The notes under the pieces were generated by a model. The model was not told where the DNA came from. It was given only the letters and a program-made list of their open reading frames with translations, and made no database searches. 64,000 nucleotides of DNA from Flectonema sp. DT1601 (Eukaryota; Euglenozoa; Diplonemea; Diplonemida; Diplonemidae), in the NCBI GenBank assembly GCA_964019425.1, contig OZ025839.1, positions 372,001 through 436,000 of the forward strand. The letters are read 5' to 3'. Shown here one piece after another: positions 34,341 through 45,400 of this stretch. Position 1 is the stretch's first letter. Each line of letters starts with the position of its first letter. The position numbers and the translations under genes are program-made.

Positions 34341-36752
34341 ATGGTTGACATTGGTGTGGCTGGGGAAGAAGCCGCTCACAAGGAATACATCGTGCACCTT
34401 CCTCCAAAATGGCAGCGATTTCATGAAAAGGATGGCAGAAGAATCAAACCACTCACTCAGAAGTACAAAACTGGATTCACACACATGTTAACAATGGGCA
34501 GAGCAAAGGAAAGCTCAACAGACGCTATGCCTGCAGCAAAGAAAACAGTAACCGAAGGGAAGTGCCAAAGGCTACAGGAGTTGTTAGCATTGAAGGAAGA
34601 AGCAGAACAGAAAGAACAAGCCAGAATGGAAACATCAAGGTTAGCAAGAATTGTTGCTATGCACAAAGACAAAATAAGACGAAGAAAGGAACGAGACCTT
34701 TTTCTATCATCAACAACCGACAGCAATACGAAATATCAGTTACTGTTAATGGGATTGCAGTCAGAAACTATCAGACGTTCTGAAGAGGCTACCGACAAGT
34801 TCAAAGGGAGTGAAACAAAACTCGTTCAAAAGCTTCAAGACCAACAGCAAAAACAGATTAAAAATACAGAACGACGCCTTCTCGACCTAAGCTCTGGCCA
34901 AGGCCGTGCCGGGACAAATTCAAAAACACTCGGCTTACTGCAACAAGTAGCAAAGGAGGGAAGCAACACTGATGCTTTCTTCGCTAACGTTGGAAGGCCA
35001 CCGCCTACCTATGATCCCGTTAAGAAATGTGCTGGTCAGATATCCGTTGACTTGAGAAAACAACGAGAGATGGAAACTGAAGACAAACAGCGAAGAGTTC
35101 ACGAACGACTCCAAAAGGAAGTAGAAAAACAAGAAGCGGTCGTTGAAAGTGTTATAAGTCGCCATCAACAACTACAGACTAGACGAGAGGCAAAGATACA
35201 AGAAACAAAAGAAAAAATAGCACTGGCTCAATCCAGAAAACCAGACGCTGGAGGACACTACTCATACGCAAGAAAGGTAGTTGAGTCGAGACAAGAAGAA
35301 GCAGCTCTCAAATACTACGAATCTAAGAAGTACAGAGAACAGCGTCAGGAAGAGCAACGAGAGAGGAAATGGGATGCTTACGAGAAATCTCTTCAAGAAA
35401 GATATCATTGGCTGATACAACACCATACTACAGTTGTCAAGAATTCCTCTAAAAATGCTGATCAACTTGCTGCTGATACAACAGCACGCAATGCCGAAGC
35501 AAAAGAACGACGAGAACTACAGCTACTCGACCAACAAGACCGCCAACGAGAGAAACATCGTCACGAAGAAGCCGTCGAAGACAGAAAGAAAGAACTCTCA
35601 GTAAAAGCGGAACAGAAACTAAAGCAATTAGAAAAGAAGAATCAACTGCAACCGGTCAGCAATTCAACAGCGACACCCTTAGTGAACATCACAAGAAGAA
35701 AGACTATAGTTCAAAATAAACTCACAGAACACAATGAGTCTGATAGACAATATCGTTTTGAACTTGAGAAGCATCGAATCGACTCTGAATATTCTCTTGA
35801 TCAAGCCAGAGCTCAAAAACGATCTGAACAACTTCTACGATGTAAGAAACACACCGACGAGTACGCTTCTAAACTAAATATGATGCATAGTCACATTCAA
35901 GAATCTCAAAACGTTAATGAACAAAAAGTTAATTCTAATCTAAAGGCAACCCATCAGAGACTCCTTCAACAACGTCGAGAAGAACGGGAAGAACGTAAAC
36001 AGGTAGCTGAAGCAAATTTAAAAAGAAGTGAACAGACTGTATTAAAGCGTGATGAAATTGATTCTTCAAAACTTGAACGTATCTCCCAAGTACTCGCACA
36101 AAATGAGATAGTTCGCAACAGAGGAATTCTCGTAGCAGAGAAGGTTAAGAATCAGAGGCAACAAGAACAACGTGAAAAGACTATGAAATCTGAGTACATG
36201 CGTCGACATGTTGCAGAAGAAGAATCCGTCGCAGAAATTAGAGATCGACAGCACCTACAAGAAAAGGAAGCCATCTCTGATCAAACTCAAACAAATTTAC
36301 AACAACTTCGGTTGGAAAAATCTGCAGTAAAGTTACAGCGACAGAATGACATCGGTGAACGACAAAAACGTGATTTTAAAGTAAATCAAGAAACCAGAAG
36401 ACTACAACTCACCAGCACAGACGCCGCTGGTGAAACTCGTCAAAAAATTGCTGAAGAAAATCGCCTTCGTGAGCAAGAAATTCGCACCGAGCGTCGCAAG
36501 GAACTCGCACTCACCGACAAGGTCAGCGACAACATTCACGAGCTCTATTATAAACGAGAGCAGCAGTTTCAGGCATTCGAAAATAAGAAGAAGAAGGAAG
36601 AAACCAGACAACGAAAGCTTCAAAGCGATAAAGCAGCTGCATTACAAAAGAAGATTGAAGCTCGGAACGAACTAACACTCGTGAGGTCCTTGTCGCCAAT
36701 ACAGAGAGCACTATCACCTGCTCTGGCTCCATCTTCTCAAAAAGATCTATAA
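34341..36752 (+). CDS. 803-residue coiled-coil protein, probably cytoskeletal or flagellar
   Basis: The ATG lies only 7 bases after the acceptor AG at 34333. The first 60 residues (MVDIGVAGEEAAHKEYIVHLPPKWQRFHEKDGRR, then KPLTQKYKTGFTHML) are non-repetitive. From about residue 80 to 780 the protein is almost continuous charged coiled coil rich in Glu, Arg, Gln and Lys, with RQREKHRHEEAVEDRKKEL-type heptads. The tail contains two SP sites (SLSPIQRALSPALAP). No membrane span or enzyme motif is present. Such proteins in flagellates are often microtubule-associated or axonemal (compare MNS1 and CFAP families with TPH-like coils), but I see no diagnostic motif. The next gene, 373 bases downstream, also codes for a charged, structural-looking protein. 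Confidence 0.75.
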   Translation: MVDIGVAGEEAAHKEYIVHLPPKWQRFHEKDGRRIKPLTQKYKTGFTHMLTMGRAKESSTDAMPAAKKTVTEGKCQRLQELLALKEEAEQKEQARMETSRLARIVAMHKDKIRRRKERDLFLSSTTDSNTKYQLLLMGLQSETIRRSEEATDKFKGSETKLVQKLQDQQQKQIKNTERRLLDLSSGQGRAGTNSKTLGLLQQVAKEGSNTDAFFANVGRPPPTYDPVKKCAGQISVDLRKQREMETEDKQRRVHERLQKEVEKQEAVVESVISRHQQLQTRREAKIQETKEKIALAQSRKPDAGGHYSYARKVVESRQEEAALKYYESKKYREQRQEEQRERKWDAYEKSLQERYHWLIQHHTTVVKNSSKNADQLAADTTARNAEAKERRELQLLDQQDRQREKHRHEEAVEDRKKELSVKAEQKLKQLEKKNQLQPVSNSTATPLVNITRRKTIVQNKLTEHNESDRQYRFELEKHRIDSEYSLDQARAQKRSEQLLRCKKHTDEYASKLNMMHSHIQESQNVNEQKVNSNLKATHQRLLQQRREEREERKQVAEANLKRSEQTVLKRDEIDSSKLERISQVLAQNEIVRNRGILVAEKVKNQRQQEQREKTMKSEYMRRHVAEEESVAEIRDRQHLQEKEAISDQTQTNLQQLRLEKSAVKLQRQNDIGERQKRDFKVNQETRRLQLTSTDAAGETRQKIAEENRLREQEIRTERRKELALTDKVSDNIHELYYKREQQFQAFENKKKKEETRQRKLQSDKAAALQKKIEARNELTLVRSLSPIQRALSPALAPSSQKDL

Positions 36753-37125
36753 TAGGAGAATGCTTGCTCTTGCTGTTTGTATCATCCAACCTGATTAAGT
36801 TAATTTGTTATTTCTTTTTGTTTTCTGCAAATACCTTTGCTGTTTCCTTATCAGAAAAACTGGCAGTGCTTGTTTTCTTTTTTTTTGTTTTGTTTTCCCC
36901 CCCCTTTATTATTTACACGATTTTATAATTGTTTGTGCAAAAAAAAAAAAAAAAAAAAGAATAACAATCGTAAATGAATTCCCCTTCTTTTATAAATCAG
37001 AAGGGGAGAGAGGGACACTCTCATTATATTACTGTACTACGGGAAAATTACGTTTTTTCTGAACATTATTTTTCTTTATATCTCAGGGAGGGAGGGGGGA
37101 GAGTCCCTTGAAAAAGGTTAACCAG
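36753..37125. other. Intergenic spacer with acceptor
   Basis: T-rich spacer with a C run, an A18-20 run near 36940-36958, and a pyrimidine-rich TTTTTCTTTATATCTCAG ending in AG at 37085-37086, followed by a G-rich leader of about 39 bases. No gene seen. Confidence 0.55.
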
Positions 37126-39117
37126 ATGCCTGTAATTGATGTTGCCGTACGCGAGGGAGTCATACCTAATCAACTCGGAGAGAGGAACTTCGCATGGGTG
37201 ATGTTACGGCAGTGTACCAGTGAAGGCGTATTACAAGAAATTCAAAACAGATTTGATTCAGAAGAATTGATCGCTAAGAATTGCAGAATACACGCATGGC
37301 GAGACAGAGAACCAATACAATTCCCGGGAAAACTCGTAAACGGAGACAAACTAATAATCGAACCGCCTCATGCCTTTCACAGGTGTGTTACTTCACCACC
37401 ACGTCAGCTTCAAACAAAACCAAAAAGACTACTATCACCAGACTTTATAATGAAGTCACCAACTCGTGAAGAAATATCTACTAACAATTCTATTTGGAAG
37501 CAACCTGTTGTTGAAAAAACTACTACTCCTGAAACTAATAATCGAAAGAGACCAACTTCCGGATGTATGATTGAGTATTGGCAATACGCAACACAACCGT
37601 CAGATGTACTAAATATTTTAACAGTGAAGTTAAGGAACGCAGCGATTGAGAAGTTGAATGTTATTTCTGATCAGCTAAAGTATGAACAACAATTAATTCA
37701 AGAACAGACAGTTCCATTAATGTGGGGATCACCACAGTCAGTAAGAAGTGATTATGAGATAAGTATTGAGATTCCTGCTCAGTCACCGCTTGCAGTGACA
37801 CCAGCCGCGTCATTCGTTGACAGTGAGAATCGAACCCCGGTATCTCCCATATCAGCCTCACCTAGACAACATGAAGAAACATCAACAGGAAGTAGTCCTA
37901 GTCGAGATGATCAAAAATTACTTGAGCAGTTGTTCATCAGGACTTGGGATGAATCTTCGAAACCTGTTTCTGTTACTAAACGAGACCTTCAACGAAAAGA
38001 AAAAGCACAAAAACTAACAGCGCAACTTCGCAGCACTCCAGTTTCTCAAAAAACTGGATACGTTTCTTACTCGACACCTAAGCAAGTTAGAACTAGAGCG
38101 GGGGAATCAGAGATTGCTGGTACACCACTGTTACAAGCTTGCAATGATCTACAAGACGCTATTCATCACAGAGACGAACACGGTTCAGTCGATGCTTATA
38201 AACGATTGATTCTCTCTCTCAGGGAACCCAAAGAAAAACGATCACCAAAAACAGCTAAGAAACTAACGACTCACGAAATGGAAGCTTTCACCAGAAGAAA
38301 CATACTTCGGGACGAGTCGAGTTGTTGGATTGCAATATTGAAATCAATTTCTAGGAGTCATTCTGAAATATATAAAACTCCAAAGCAAAAGCGATGGGAC
38401 AAAACCCATCTCCGAAAAGCATGGGCTTCCTTAATGAACCGAACACTACGAGAAGAAGAAGACGCAAGCAGACACATAACCCAATCAATAGGTCACGCTG
38501 TATCCTCGGTAATCACTTGTATGATACAATTATCTGAATCAGAAATTGTTAATCGAATTGCTATTTGGATGCTCTATGAAAAGTTGTTTAACGACTTATT
38601 AGTTCCAGAGTATGAAAGAATCCAACAGGAATCGTCTCGTAAACAATTACAATACGAAGATGAAGATGACTTGCTCAGGATGATTGAGAATAAAAAATTA
38701 GAACTTGGCATCCTATACGATGAAGAAGACGCAAAAACCGACTATGAAGTTGAAAGAGAAACTTGGCTTGAGAGACTAGACGAATATAAACGAAACAGAG
38801 AAGAGCTACGGTATCAAAACCTACTTGAGTACCCTCCTAGTAGAATGGGTGTGGTAAGACAGGCATCTAAATTCAGGTACACTGGAGGTGATTACACGAG
38901 AGCTAGGGCTTATCACCATAGCGTGAGAGAGCCTCCGACTTCCCGTCCAATCGCATTTGATAAATTTAAAACATCGCCTGGGATTGGATTTGTTGGTTCG
39001 CATGCAAGTCAACCAACTACTACACCAACTCAATATGTGTCTACTGGTTCTTCGTTGAAATGGGCATTTGATACTCACCGAAGGAAGCTTGAGGACTCTT
39101 TATTTAGGAATGTATAG
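37126..39117 (+). CDS. Large protein of unknown family, possible N-terminal beta-grasp region
   Basis: The frame is open 18 bases further upstream but the first ATG after the acceptor is at 37126 (MPVIDVAVREGVIPNQLGER), giving 663 residues. Residues about 1-85 alternate hydrophobic strands with one helix and end GKLVNGDKLIIEPPHAF, which resembles a ubiquitin-like or doublecortin-like fold but has no decisive motif. A Ser/Pro/Thr-rich linker follows (several SP and TP sites). Residues about 250-590 are helical and charged, with YEDEDDLLRMIENKKLELGILYDEEDA near 513-540. The C-terminus is basic and Tyr/Arg-rich. It has no membrane span or signal peptide. It may work with the upstream coiled-coil protein, but that is only suggested by position. 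Confidence 0.7.
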   Translation: MPVIDVAVREGVIPNQLGERNFAWVMLRQCTSEGVLQEIQNRFDSEELIAKNCRIHAWRDREPIQFPGKLVNGDKLIIEPPHAFHRCVTSPPRQLQTKPKRLLSPDFIMKSPTREEISTNNSIWKQPVVEKTTTPETNNRKRPTSGCMIEYWQYATQPSDVLNILTVKLRNAAIEKLNVISDQLKYEQQLIQEQTVPLMWGSPQSVRSDYEISIEIPAQSPLAVTPAASFVDSENRTPVSPISASPRQHEETSTGSSPSRDDQKLLEQLFIRTWDESSKPVSVTKRDLQRKEKAQKLTAQLRSTPVSQKTGYVSYSTPKQVRTRAGESEIAGTPLLQACNDLQDAIHHRDEHGSVDAYKRLILSLREPKEKRSPKTAKKLTTHEMEAFTRRNILRDESSCWIAILKSISRSHSEIYKTPKQKRWDKTHLRKAWASLMNRTLREEEDASRHITQSIGHAVSSVITCMIQLSESEIVNRIAIWMLYEKLFNDLLVPEYERIQQESSRKQLQYEDEDDLLRMIENKKLELGILYDEEDAKTDYEVERETWLERLDEYKRNREELRYQNLLEYPPSRMGVVRQASKFRYTGGDYTRARAYHHSVREPPTSRPIAFDKFKTSPGIGFVGSHASQPTTTPTQYVSTGSSLKWAFDTHRRKLEDSLFRNV

Positions 39118-39494
39118 TCGTCTTTGTATTGATTTATCAAACTTACTTCTCAGTTTGACCTTACTACTGTTTTGTTTTTACTTTCGGTCAACTCTGGCAG
39201 ACACTTTTTTTTTGAGATTTGTCAAAAAAAAAAAAAAAAAAAAAAACCCAATTTGTATCACCTCCTTAATACTAATTTTGTACCTGTAAGTAAATTATTT
39301 CTTTTAGTTCCTTATTTTTTTTTTGGTGTTTTTTTTCTTCTTCTTCTTTTCACTTTAGCTACTTATCTTCAACACAGCAAACAACGATCTGCACATAATG
39401 TGTTATGAGGATGTAGTCAAGAGGAGCAGTCTGAATGTGTGATGTGTCGTGTAAAGTTATTTAATTATTATTTTCTTGGAATAGTTAAAACAAA
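39118..39494. other. Intergenic spacer with acceptor
   Basis: Contains an A22 run near 39225-39246 and T-rich tracts. TTATTATTTTCTTGGAATAG, with AG at 39483-39484, lies 10 bases before the next ATG and is the likely acceptor. No gene seen. Confidence 0.55.
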
Positions 39495-42400
39495 ATGCCA
39501 AGACATAAATTAAGTATTGACAAGTCTGATGAGAATGAACTGCAAGACATTGCAGACATGATTGGTGAATTCCAAGTCGGGGAGAGGACAATTCAGTGCA
39601 GTTCATCACCGACGAGTCCAGTACTGTCTGTTAACAAGAAGAAGAGGAGATCCAGTACTCCAGGTTCAAGTTGCACTCCAAACATGACACCAAGAGGAAG
39701 TCTTGCAACTGAAGACCTGTTAAATGTTCCGGGTAAACGCAGCCAGTCACCAACAGGGAGATACAGTCCTGGAGGGAGGTCTAGTCCTGGAGGGAGGTCT
39801 AGTACTGGAGGAAGACACAGCCCTGGAGGTAGGAGTTCTTATGATAGGCGTCAGTCTGTTCAATCTGATCATCGCAGAGGTTCTGAATCTGTTAGAAGAG
39901 GTTCAGATTCATTCAGAGCAGGTTCAGATACCAGAGGATCAATTCAAGACCTCACTGAACAACCTGAATACCGAAGCTCACCTCACAGTTCTGCTGATAA
40001 GAGAATCTCTCCAATGCAGGAATGCTTACTTCCTGATGAAAGACACGATCCCAACTACGTGTTCGCAACATCAGCAGACATAATGATGGATGAGGGGGAT
40101 AATGATCTCCGTGCCTTTCCCAAGAAATCCAAAAATGGAAAGCGAAAGAAGATATTCTTCGCAGCAGGTTGTATCGTTACCATTATCATTGCCGTCGTGG
40201 TTGTATTCCTCTTGAGGAGCAACAGCGGTGGTAGTGATGATTCTAGTTCTGATGATAAAAATGTTCAAAAGACTGACGCACCAGACTCGAATGCTACTTC
40301 AGCACCAACCAACGGTAACTCTACCGACGCCCCATCTGTCACTGTTATTACGGGGATTGATCCTCCTAAAGTTGATGGAACGGCGTCGACACCTGGAACA
40401 GCAAACAGCGTTGTTACAGTTGGAAATTTTGCTTTCGTAGCTGACGGGGAGTACGGTATTCAGGTATTCGACGTGTCAGCTGCTGAACCTTCTCGCATAT
40501 CATTCCTCACGAAGGGTATCAACGCAACGAGAGTAGTTCTGCTTTCACCAGAGAGAATGTTAGCGACAGATCGCTCAAAGGATACTATTTATATGATTGA
40601 CATCACTCGTCCGAAGACAATTAAGAAGCTCTACGAGTACAAAGTCAGCACTGATGCCGATGTTTTATCCTCAAACGAGAGACAGTTGGACGTCTTTATT
40701 GTCAACGCGGATGCCGACAAAAATGAATATATGACTGGAGTAGTTGACGGAGAAAGTGGTTTTCATTTTGTAAAATTTTCGGATACTAAAGGAGTTAGAG
40801 TCACGACTCTCTTTGCACCTCCAAATACACCATCGGCTGCAGCAGTCTTTTCAAAAAGTAACATCGGATTCGCTTTAGTATCCCAAAAGTTAGTTGTGTT
40901 CGACTATTCCATTTTGGAGAAGCCATTAGTTCTTCCTAAGGTGATTGAATTTTCAACAAACGCGGTCTCTTTGACAGCTGATGAAGGAAGTAACATGGTC
41001 ATCGTTCTCGATGATGATGACATTACTCATCTTGTTGACGTCTCAAATCCTCTATCTCCGTTTCAGTTCAGTAGTATTCAACTTACTACTCAGAGACGTT
41101 TTGAATTCTTATCAACGTCGTCATTTCCTTCACAAACAAAGTTGGTTGGCAGAGTACTGATTGTCGCCTCAGGGGGTACTTTGCGTTTGGTTACGATCGA
41201 TGAAAAGGGTGAACCAATAAACACCGAACAATTATCATACAAAGGAGTGACTGGTTTTGAAGTTAAAGGTGACAAGATGTATGTTACTTGTGATGTTGGT
41301 ATCGTTGCTTATTCTCTGAAATTTCAGAAATCCGATGTAGCAACCGCACCGACTCCTGCTCCAGAAACGACGGAACCTCAATCAGACATTTCTTGGGCAA
41401 AAGATCAAATATTGTCTTGTTTATTAACCATCGAAACTATGGATATTAATTTAAAAGATTACATCACAACACCTGAACTTGATATCAACTATTTCCCTCC
41501 AGTAGACACTCTTTTAGTTGGTTTTTCCGACTTGTTAAAATTCAAAGAACCAGTAGAAAGATATTTTTCGTACTTTAAAAATGCAGGACTTCAGGGACCA
41601 ACTCCTTCCCTTGGTGACATCGCTTCGATTATTCAAAATAATATTCCAATTCCGAAATCATCCACAAATCTCAGAACGGAAAGTCTTCAGGTGCTATCTG
41701 GATACGAAAAGGGTGAACTATTTATTACGTTAGTTCTTAAAACCTCTGCAAGAGCAGCAACAAACAGGACGAAAGAATTAGTCAATATCTCATACACAAG
41801 TCTCTTGGAAAAGGTTCAATCTGTCAACCAATTGTATAGTCTGGCAAGAGTTGCTCCAGAAGCCATCGCAGTACCAGATTTGAGTAACAACGTACTCTTT
41901 GAGGCATCTGCAACAGTAATTGTTTCATTCGGAATTGCCGTTGGTGATGACATCAACAAAGGAATTCTACTGTCACCTTCGGAAATTGAATCGAAAACGT
42001 TTTTTGCTATTTCGGAACTGTCTGCATATGCCAAAGCAACATTAGACCCAATGAACTTAGCATTTAATAACCAACTGAGCGTCAGTAATGGTTTCTTAGC
42101 TACTTCAATGGGTGTTAGCTTCTCACCATACGCATCAGGAAATAACAGAGTATTGGCATCACAGTTGTCTTCAGGTGTATCACTGATGGAATACGTTAAT
42201 AACATGAAACAAGATGTTTTCGCTACTCTTGATTGCGTCTTACCGATTAATATCGAACTCCTACCTGTAGTTCCTATCCTTGAACTTCATGACGGTAATC
42301 TTACGGATGGTAAGGCCGCTGAATTCTCAATGGATGTCGATCTTTCATTCTTGGTGAAGAAAGACAACGCAACTGACAGTCATTTCGGTTTAGTAACATC

Positions 42401-45400
42401 AAGATTAAATGATTTGGTTTCGGGTATTAGTGAATTGGATATCTTACAGTCAGTTCCAGACTCATTTAAGCCGATGTTCTTATCGGCTCTGGATGATATT
42501 AAGGGTGTGTTTGATTTCACTGGTGTGTACACCACGTATGTTAACCTATTACAGGCATACAGACAGTTGGAAGGTGGGCTCTCAAGAGATCTACGTTTGG
42601 ACATTACGACTGCTATTAAGTCCAGTCTTAGTGTTCCATTCGCAACAAGTATGTTGGCGAAGTTAAAGGCGCTTAACATGATCGAGTTCAATAAGTTCGA
42701 TGCGACTACGTTGAAGGATAGCGCAGGTGAGGTATTCAGTCCGTTGAATTATTTAAAGAACGTCCAAGTCGCAATTGGTGTCGCTCCTTCATTAGTACTC
42801 GCTGATCCTTCATTCACATCTGATGATCTATCAGCTGTACTTGCTACTAAGCTTGAATACTCTTTAACACCACGCAATGCTATGGCTATGTTAAGACTGC
42901 TTCCATCAAGCATTCAATCAGACTTTTCAACAGTAAACGCTGCTGGATTCCCAACTAAAGCCACTGGAGAGTTATTCAACCCAGTCGATTACACGCCGTA
43001 CATCTCTGCTGCAATGGGGACATCTGATAGTTTATTAGCAGTAGCGAGGAGATTAGCCTCGTTAAAATGCTCTTTTGGTAAGAACAAAGACTTTCAAAAA
43101 TTAGCCTACGATGTTATTGCACAGAAGTATCCGAAATTAATGGCCAGATACCTACCAAAGACTTTGACTGATCCTATCACAGGTGTTCCTTTTGAATGGA
43201 CAAACTACTTGTCGGAGTTGAGCCTTTCATTAGGTCTCCCTGTTCCGTTACCGTCAGCTGAGGATATGTCGCTTTTGCTTGGTGTGAATCCGTCTGTTCA
43301 AGGGTTTGTGAATTTTATGAAAAATCTCTTCATTTCCAAAATGAAAGGAAGGTTAAGTATGATTCAAACTGCTTCAACTAACACTACTCAAGCGACATTT
43401 AAAGGTGGAATTGAAAGCGTTGGGGGTGACTTGAAACTGACAACGCAACTCGGATTGGAATTCACACTTCCTGAATTAACCCCAAATACTTTATTGTCTG
43501 GTACGCTAGGAGACTTACTAGCAGAGGTTGACATGACTGATTTACTTGGGAATAGATTAACTCAAACGCTTTCAAATCTTCAGGAACTCTCCTCAAGTGG
43601 AAATTGGAAATTCAATGCCAAACTCGTCTTGGCAATTGAAGCCGGGCTCTATCTTCAGCCTCTATTTGGTGCAGTTAAATCACGTCCATTGGTGTACTTA
43701 AACATCGATTCTTTTGACATTCAACTTGAGCTTGAAGCCTCTGGTTACAGCAATAAAATCGACTTCGGAACGAATTTACAATTCGCCGTTGAAGATGCTA
43801 GCGTTGTTGCTAATGTTGGATTGAAGACGGAAACTAGCACACCAATCTCTGTTATTGATGAACTTCGTGGAGTTACTTTCTCCTTGTCGAACATCACTAA
43901 CAATTGTGAAGTTTATGCGTCGTTTGCAGCAGGTATTCCTATGAAGCTTCCTTTACTTCCTGCAGCTGTCGTTTTAGAGATTAGCAACGACAACATTAAA
44001 GAACTTAACAACACGATTGTTAAGATTTCATCACCAGATTCAGGAATTCCACTCGACGTAACGTTTAAAAACAAGATGGCCATCATTACGCTTACAACTT
44101 CCGGAGCCGACCCAATATCCATCCCAATCCCATTGACCAAAAACATTACAGAGAGATCTTTACAGGAGACTCTCACCAGTTTGTCAGGTGACCCAGCAGC
44201 AGCAATTGATGCTTGCCCTGTTGATATGCTCAGTGGAGCTTTTGGTAGCATTCCAATTCCGGTGTTTTTTAAGCCGTCCGAATACCTTCCTATTTCTCTT
44301 AAAACAATTAACTTTGATCCTTGTTCGTTGTTGTCTCTCGTGACGACGGAAAGAAGTTTAATGACCCTGTCTGCAGACGAGCCAATATTAAAGGTTTCCT
44401 TTGATATTGTACCACCAGACACTTTGTCTATTGACCCATTGGAAATTGAAAATATTAATATTGAGCTCTCAGCCTACAAGTCAGACAAAAATATTACCGG
44501 TTCGGGAATTTCAAAGTTATTGAAGAGCTTAGTTTGGAAAGGTCAGCTTTCAGCTGAGGCATCAGTATTCGACATTAGTTGTGGAATTGTTGCAGCAGTG
44601 ACATCAGAGTTCGAGTTGGTGACCCTGCAAAGTAACTGCGACATTGACACAGAAATCTTAGATATGAACATCCAAACATCGTACACTAGCGAGCAGTGCT
44701 CTGATATGAATAATGGAGCTGTTACTCTAACTGCTCCTGGTATTCCATTCACTGCGATGGGTCAGATTTCTCAAAAAAATGGATGTTCGAGTTCTCAAAA
44801 ACCACTTTGGATTGGATCACTCACATCGTCACTACCAAGGCCTATAATTGGTGGAGTCACGTTGAGTGAAGCTTCTCTTGAGTTAGAGTCAGTTGAAACT
44901 AGTAATACAACAACTGGATGGTTAGGAACAATTAAAGCAAAAGCTTCTGTTGGATCAACAGCTTCTCTTGAAGGATTAATCAGATTTAATTCTGATAAAA
45001 AGAACATCGATCAGTTTATTCTACACGGTCAGCTAGATATTGGACCAGTCTCTGGATCTGTACTCCTTTCAATGATCGATGAGGTAGCTCTTGGTGAAGC
45101 AAACATCTCAGTTACGTTTGCTAATGGAGCTATTCCTCAAGTTACTTCTCAACTGTCTCATGTTCTTACTTACAACAGTGTTAATAGTTGGAGACCTCTT
45201 TGGTCTGTAAATGGTTCGCTTTCTGAGTTTGAACTGTTTGGAGTTACCCTTCGTGATGTATCTATGCAAATTCGGGCTCACCCAAATCTAAACGGAAGTT
45301 TATTATGGAGTGGTGAATTACAAGCCACCAGTCGTTTCTTATCAGCCTCAGAAGTGAAATTGGTAGTTACGATTGCTGATAATAAGTTTGGATCTCTTGA